Assembly (NCBI GenBank): GCA_034659475.1
Contig: JAYEHK010000134.1
Coordinates: forward strand, 1-36,892
Source: JAYEHK01 sp034659475
GTDB taxonomy: Bacteria; Bacillota; Syntrophomonadia; Syntrophomonadales; Syntrophomonadaceae
DNA length: 36,892 bases
Direction of reading: 5' to 3'
Positions within the stretch are counted from its first letter, which is position 1; the number at the start of each line of letters is the position of its first letter. Below the pieces are notes generated by a model, which saw only the letters and a list, made by a program, of their open reading frames with translations, searched no databases and was not told the DNA's origin. A program made the translations under genes and the position numbers. Below are positions 33,118-36,892 of this stretch, piece by piece.

Positions 33118-33963
33118 ATGAGAGAAAAAATAGCATTATTAGCAGATAGTGCATGTGACATCTCTACAGAGATATGCCAAAAAATGAAGATTAATATTAT
33201 ACCGCTCAAGGTAGTTTACCCCGAGGCAAGCTATTTGGACCGCGTAGATATTCAACCGGATGAAGTCTATAGTCGCATGCCTGCAGAGATTCCCACAACC
33301 TCCATGCCATCTCTTGATGAAATCAAGACAGCCGTCGATCGCATTAGGGATGAAGGCTTTACACACGTTCTGGCTATTACGCTTTCCTCTAAATTCTCCG
33401 GAACTTTTCAGGCCATCAACGTAGTCGCTAATGAAATCGAAGACATGAAGATCAGTACCTTCGATTCGAAAACACTCTCCTATTCAACAGGTTGGATGGT
33501 ATTAGAAGCCGCCCAGTCTATTGCTGATGGAATGAATATGGAAAAAATTCTTAAAAATCTAGAAGGAATGCGCTCAAAAGTAAACATATATTACGTCCTG
33601 GAAACATTGGAGTACCTCCGACGGGGAGGAAGAATCGGTGCAGTCTCTGCAATGTTAGGTGAATTCCTGCACTTTAAACCTATCATTGCGGTAGATGATG
33701 AAGGCAAATACTTTATCCACAGCAAAACCAGAGGAAGAAAAAAATCAATTGAAAGACTGATGAATATCGTTGAGCAGAAGTCCCAGGAAAAACCAATTAA
33801 ATTGGCCGTCTTACAGGGAGGTGCCAAAAAAGAAGGGGAAAAAATGCTAGAACATCTGCGAAAACTCCCCAATATTCAAGAAATTGTTTTTTCCGATATC
33901 ACCCCCACACTGGGCGTCCATACCGGACCAGGGTTGTTGGGTGTCAGCATCTGCGAAGTATAA
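33118..33963 (+). CDS. DegV family fatty-acid-binding protein
   Basis: A 281-residue DegV/FakB family protein, which binds a single fatty acid; FakB proteins present it to the FakA kinase. Typical pieces are IALLADSACDIS near the start, PTTSMPS (lipid-site Ser/Thr region), THVLAITLSSKFSGTFQA, LEYLRRGGRIG and a C-terminal HTGPGLLGVSI. AAGGAG precedes the ATG. No fakA is in the window. The acyl-CoA synthetase converging from the other side could share its substrate. Confidence 0.93.
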   Translation: MREKIALLADSACDISTEICQKMKINIIPLKVVYPEASYLDRVDIQPDEVYSRMPAEIPTTSMPSLDEIKTAVDRIRDEGFTHVLAITLSSKFSGTFQAINVVANEIEDMKISTFDSKTLSYSTGWMVLEAAQSIADGMNMEKILKNLEGMRSKVNIYYVLETLEYLRRGGRIGAVSAMLGEFLHFKPIIAVDDEGKYFIHSKTRGRKKSIERLMNIVEQKSQEKPIKLAVLQGGAKKEGEKMLEHLRKLPNIQEIVFSDITPTLGVHTGPGLLGVSICEV

Positions 33964-33969
33964 ACAAGA

Positions 33970-34005
33970 AAAAAAGCGAAGATCACTAGTGATCTTCGCT
34001 TTTTT
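33970..34005. terminator. Bidirectional terminator between degV and acyl-CoA synthetase
   Basis: A perfect palindrome centred on ACTAGT with arms AAGCGAAGATC / GATCTTCGCTT, flanked by A and T runs. It serves two converging genes. Confidence 0.92.
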
Positions 34006-34037
34006 TCTTATATTATAGAATGAACGCTCCTTGACAT

Positions 34038-35957
34038 CTATTCATAAATGGCAGCTATTTCATCTTTATAGTGTTCGTAAAGCACCCGGTTTTTGACCTT
34101 CATCGTAGGCGTAACTTCTCCTCTTTCCTCCATAAATTTCCGGGGAAGAAGTTTAAATTTCTTGATCTGTTCGTAATCATTCAGATATTCATTAATCCGT
34201 TTCACTTCCGCTTCAATCAAACCAATCAGGAACGGATTTTTCGTCACTTCTTCTCCCACTTCGATACAAGAAGTAACCCCATGCATATCTGCATAAACCA
34301 ATCTACGTTCATCCACATAAAACCCTTTTTCCTTCATCATATATAATATCAGATCAAACGCCGGTACGATGAGTGCAGAAACAAATTTGCAATCATGCCC
34401 CAAAACCAACACTTGTTCCACAAAGGGACTATTAATAAACTGGGTTTCAATCCGGGCCGGAGCGACTTTTTTGCCCGTGTCTAAAACGATAATATGTTTC
34501 TTGCGATCTACAATCTTCAAAAAGCCCTCGTCGTCAAACTCCCCGATATCCCCTGTACAAAACCATCCATCTTCAATAAAAGAAAGCGCTGTCTCCTCTG
34601 GATTTTTGTAATATTCTCGAATAATCCCTACACCTTTTACTAATATCTCCCCATCTGATGCAATTTTCCCTTCTACACCAGGCACCATCTTTGACAACCA
34701 GCCTATTTTTGTTGCATTAGGATAGCCATGGTTAATACCTGCAGCCGTCTCCGTCAATCCCCATCCATTCAGCAGAGGGAAATTCAGAATCAGGTAATTA
34801 CGATGCAAATCCGCAGACAGCATCCCTCCGCCCGAATAGGGAATGCTTAAACGACCACCCAGGAACTGGCGCAGTTGACTGTAAACCAGTTCATCCGCCT
34901 TCTCAAAATCAGCCTTCAGCTTTTCATCCAACCCAATCGTAGGATCAGCCGTTAAATCAATGGCCCCATTGCTCCCTGTTCGGTGTTCCAGTACCTTTTC
35001 CCCAATGCGAACTGCCCATTCAAACAGCCGCTTCCCTTCCGGTGAACTCGTGAAAGCCCCTTTAAACCCTGAATAAATTCGATCCCACAAACGCGGTACC
35101 AGTAAAGCCCAGGTCGGTTTCACTGATTGAATATCCTGGATTAAAGTACTGGGCTTCTCTGCATAGCCAATACAGGCTCCCACCGCAATCATCGCTAGAT
35201 AGGAATTGTTTCTCTCCCAGATATGAGCTAATGGCAAAAGAGAAAAGGCTATATCATTATATGTTGCTCTGTATCCGCCAACAATCATATGTTTTAGACT
35301 ACGCCCCAGCGCACCAATCAAGTCTTTATGCGTGAACAAACTTCCCTTTAAATCTCCAGTGGTCCCAGATGTATAGGTGAGGCTGCAGGGATCCTCTCCC
35401 TTCAGTGCTTCCCACGCCCTGCGATGTACCTGTGGATCGTCGTTCAACAGCTTCTTACCGGCTTCTTTTAATCGTTCCAGTCCCAGAATATGTTCTTCAT
35501 CCATGGTGAAATCCCGATCGAGCACAATGACTTTCTCCAGCGTAGGCATTTGATCCCATACAGATTTCACTTTTTCAACGATTTCATCATTACCAGCAAA
35601 AAGGAAACGCGCTTCACCATGATTAACAATGTAGGCAGTTTCCTCCCTAGCCAGAGAAGGATACACTGTTACCGTTACGCCTCCACTCGTCATAATCGCA
35701 AAATCAGCCCATGCCCACCTTTCAGACGTGTTCGCCATCAAGCAAACACGGTCCCCGGATTGAAGACCAAGGCTTAACAAACCACTTCCCATTGTCTCTA
35801 CAACATCCGCAAATCCATCATAATCAAGGGTTACATAATTCCCATCCACCTTGTACTTTAAGGCAGGTCTCTCTCTAAAATTTTCGACTGTATTGTAAAA
35901 CATCTGTGGCAACGTTTTAACCTCGGTTAGAAAACGATCAATCAGCATCATTCTCAT
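34038..35957 (-). CDS. Long-chain acyl-CoA synthetase (AMP-forming)
   Basis: A roughly 640-residue AMP-binding enzyme that activates a fatty acid with ATP and CoA. Motifs are the P-loop-like TYTSGTTGDLKGSLFTH, WGLTETAAGIN, DGWFCTGDIGEFDDEGFLK and DRKKHIIVLDTGKKVAPARIE. The length and the insert between the first two motifs fit the long-chain (FadD15/ACSL-like) group. Three ATGs stand near the start; the one at 35957 has GGGGG six bases upstream, the one at 35963 would add two residues. The converging DegV protein suggests lipid use, as inference. It ends in TAG. Confidence 0.92.
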   Translation of the reverse strand: MRMMLIDRFLTEVKTLPQMFYNTVENFRERPALKYKVDGNYVTLDYDGFADVVETMGSGLLSLGLQSGDRVCLMANTSERWAWADFAIMTSGGVTVTVYPSLAREETAYIVNHGEARFLFAGNDEIVEKVKSVWDQMPTLEKVIVLDRDFTMDEEHILGLERLKEAGKKLLNDDPQVHRRAWEALKGEDPCSLTYTSGTTGDLKGSLFTHKDLIGALGRSLKHMIVGGYRATYNDIAFSLLPLAHIWERNNSYLAMIAVGACIGYAEKPSTLIQDIQSVKPTWALLVPRLWDRIYSGFKGAFTSSPEGKRLFEWAVRIGEKVLEHRTGSNGAIDLTADPTIGLDEKLKADFEKADELVYSQLRQFLGGRLSIPYSGGGMLSADLHRNYLILNFPLLNGWGLTETAAGINHGYPNATKIGWLSKMVPGVEGKIASDGEILVKGVGIIREYYKNPEETALSFIEDGWFCTGDIGEFDDEGFLKIVDRKKHIIVLDTGKKVAPARIETQFINSPFVEQVLVLGHDCKFVSALIVPAFDLILYMMKEKGFYVDERRLVYADMHGVTSCIEVGEEVTKNPFLIGLIEAEVKRINEYLNDYEQIKKFKLLPRKFMEERGEVTPTMKVKNRVLYEHYKDEIAAIYE

Positions 35958-36047
35958 TTTCATCCCCCTTCGAAAATTGGTTATTATCTCTATCCATACT
36001 CATCCCTTCTGAAAAAGCTTCTCCTTTCATTTCATAGTAATTTTGGC

Positions 36048-36077
36048 ATAATATTACTTGTTTTTATTGTAACTCAA
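36048..36077 (-). promoter_or_regulatory. Possible promoter of the acyl-CoA synthetase
   Basis: On the minus strand TTGAGT (36072-36077) and TATTAT (36048-36053) lie 18 bases apart, about 85 bases before the start. The rest of the gap 35964-36290 is AT-rich with nothing else I can name apart from the promoter of the next gene. Confidence 0.45.
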
Positions 36078-36231
36078 ATAGCTCGCTAAATTCATAAATA
36101 ATTGTAATATTTATCATATTTTTCTAATAGAAATCTTCTCATTGTTCAGCATATATCGCCATATTTTGTAGACATTCTTTATGTATTCATTATTATTGGA
36201 GATTTAGGCAATTCGTAATGGAATTTTTGTT

Positions 36232-36261
36232 TTGTAAAACATTACCACATATCGGTATAAT
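36232..36261 (+). promoter_or_regulatory. Promoter of the secreted unknown protein
   Basis: TATAAT at 36256-36261 with TTGTAA at 36232-36237 (18-base spacer). AAAGGAG and a TTG start follow within 35 bases. Confidence 0.55.
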
Positions 36262-36290
36262 CGTAATAGTACACAGAAAGGAGATTCAAA

Positions 36291-36836
36291 TTGAAGTACC
36301 GTACCCTTAAGCATTCATTTATTTGTCTCGTGGTTTTGTTCATATTGTTATCAGGAAGACTTAACATGGTTTACGCTATTGACGAAACCTTCCCTGTTGC
36401 TGATATTGAAGACTCATTTTCAGAAGTTATTTTTGGCGATGTGTTGTATGATTTTTCCTGTTATCGTTCTCTCTTGCTTGACACAGTAGAGTACCAGGGA
36501 ATGTATCTCCCTGTTCATGCTGATAATTATCAAGAGGCTGTCGATTATCTCTCCCAGGGTTTCTCATCACCCCTGGCAGAAGCCATAGCCACCTGTTATT
36601 TCACCGATTCCACTCCCCCTGGTTATTTTCAAATCAGACCTATGGATTCTATTCCAATCTTAACTCCAGGGGATCGATCCCGCACCTGGATTTACCTTCA
36701 AACAAATTCAGATGCTCAGGTATACTGCACATTCAACGATTGTTACGAACCAGGAGATCGTTATCTCTATAGCCTGTCCCTCAAAAAATTCAACTCCCGA
36801 TGGATTATTCATTCAATCAATCTGTATCAGCTATGA
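36291..36836 (+). CDS. Secreted protein of unknown function
   Basis: A 181-residue protein that I do not recognise. It starts with TTG at 36291 (AAAGGAG seven bases before). A basic start (KYRTLKH), a hydrophobic stretch (FICLVVLFILLSG) and a probable cut near VYA-ID make a signal peptide. The mature part has about 150 residues, is acidic, rich in Tyr, Ser and Asp, and has four Cys (in SCY, TCYF, YCTF and DCYE) that could form disulfides. The final TGA is supplied by the first bases of a 31-bp hairpin repeat (36833-36863), so the native 3' end may have been lost. Confidence 0.65.
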   Translation: MKYRTLKHSFICLVVLFILLSGRLNMVYAIDETFPVADIEDSFSEVIFGDVLYDFSCYRSLLLDTVEYQGMYLPVHADNYQEAVDYLSQGFSSPLAEAIATCYFTDSTPPGYFQIRPMDSIPILTPGDRSRTWIYLQTNSDAQVYCTFNDCYEPGDRYLYSLSLKKFNSRWIIHSINLYQL

Positions 36837-36863
36837 CACAGGGGGACGGTCTTGGTGTGTCAT
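36833..36863. repeat. 31-bp hairpin repeat, perfect copy 2
   Basis: Identical in all 31 bases and in orientation to 26769-26799. Its TGA ends the secreted-protein frame. Inverted ends ATGACACA / TGTGTCAT. Confidence 0.9.
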
Positions 36864-36892
36864 TTTTGCAGCAGTCTTGTATTTATCACAAT

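Noticed and set aside
36863..36892. Missing 5' half of hcp beyond the second repeat copy
   Set aside because: The 29 bases right of the repeat, read on the minus strand in all frames, do not give the sequence expected just before HDLKDL.

Overview
The window looks like a piece of the chromosome of a strictly anaerobic, low-to-medium GC Firmicute (class Clostridia; species not identifiable by eye). The evidence is the gene order ylxM-ffh-rpsP-khpA-rimM-trmD-rplS-rbgA and rnhB-(fliK-like)-(flhB-like)-yraN, the strong AGGAGG ribosome binding sites with frequent GTG and TTG starts, and an oxygen-sensitive gene set: a butyryl-CoA:acetate-type CoA-transferase, an acyl-CoA dehydrogenase, an Fe-S enoate/dienoyl-CoA-type reductase, a hybrid cluster protein remnant, a polyferredoxin and a YedE-type selenium/sulfur transporter.

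Layout. 1-1.8 kb: the 3' part of an AT-rich unknown gene, then a decayed large serine recombinase. 1.8-3.3 kb: comM/yifB. 3.6-7.4 kb: a CoA-transferase and an acyl-CoA dehydrogenase, divergently transcribed from one AT-rich control region. 7.8-8.9 kb: a cold-shock protein and an inositol-monophosphatase family enzyme. 9.7-12.3 kb: glycerol kinase (with an in-frame amber codon) and a malate/lactate-type dehydrogenase. 12.4-16.2 kb, minus strand: folD, a PAS-GGDEF-HD-GYP protein, a transglutaminase-like protein and a monoacylglycerol-lipase-like hydrolase, closely spaced. 16.4-21.4 kb, minus strand: Fe-S flavoenzyme, rnhB, fliK-like, flhB-like, yraN. 22.0-24.7 kb, plus strand: a four-gene selenium/sulfur operon (yedE, DUF3343-like fusion, ribokinase-fold protein, TusA/YedF-like). 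25.0-26.8 kb: a NapH-like polyferredoxin and a 5'-truncated hcp. 26.8-32.9 kb, minus strand: the translation/secretion core operon from ylxM to rbgA, with a clear sigma-A promoter. 33.1-36.8 kb: degV, a long-chain acyl-CoA synthetase and a secreted unknown protein.

The intergenic spaces carry a layered set of dispersed repeats. These are a 31-bp hairpin repeat present twice without any difference (one copy sits exactly where hcp is broken, the other supplies the stop codon of the last gene); a roughly 180-bp structured element present in two inverted copies; recurrent left and right border modules that enclose different interiors; several large palindromes; and a 16-bp tandem repeat. I see no tRNA, rRNA or CRISPR array.

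The most unusual items are the selenium/sulfur operon with its unassigned kinase and fused DUF3343-like protein, the modular intergenic repeats, the hcp truncation at a hairpin repeat, the amber codon in glpK, and a FolD lacking the expected catalytic lysine.
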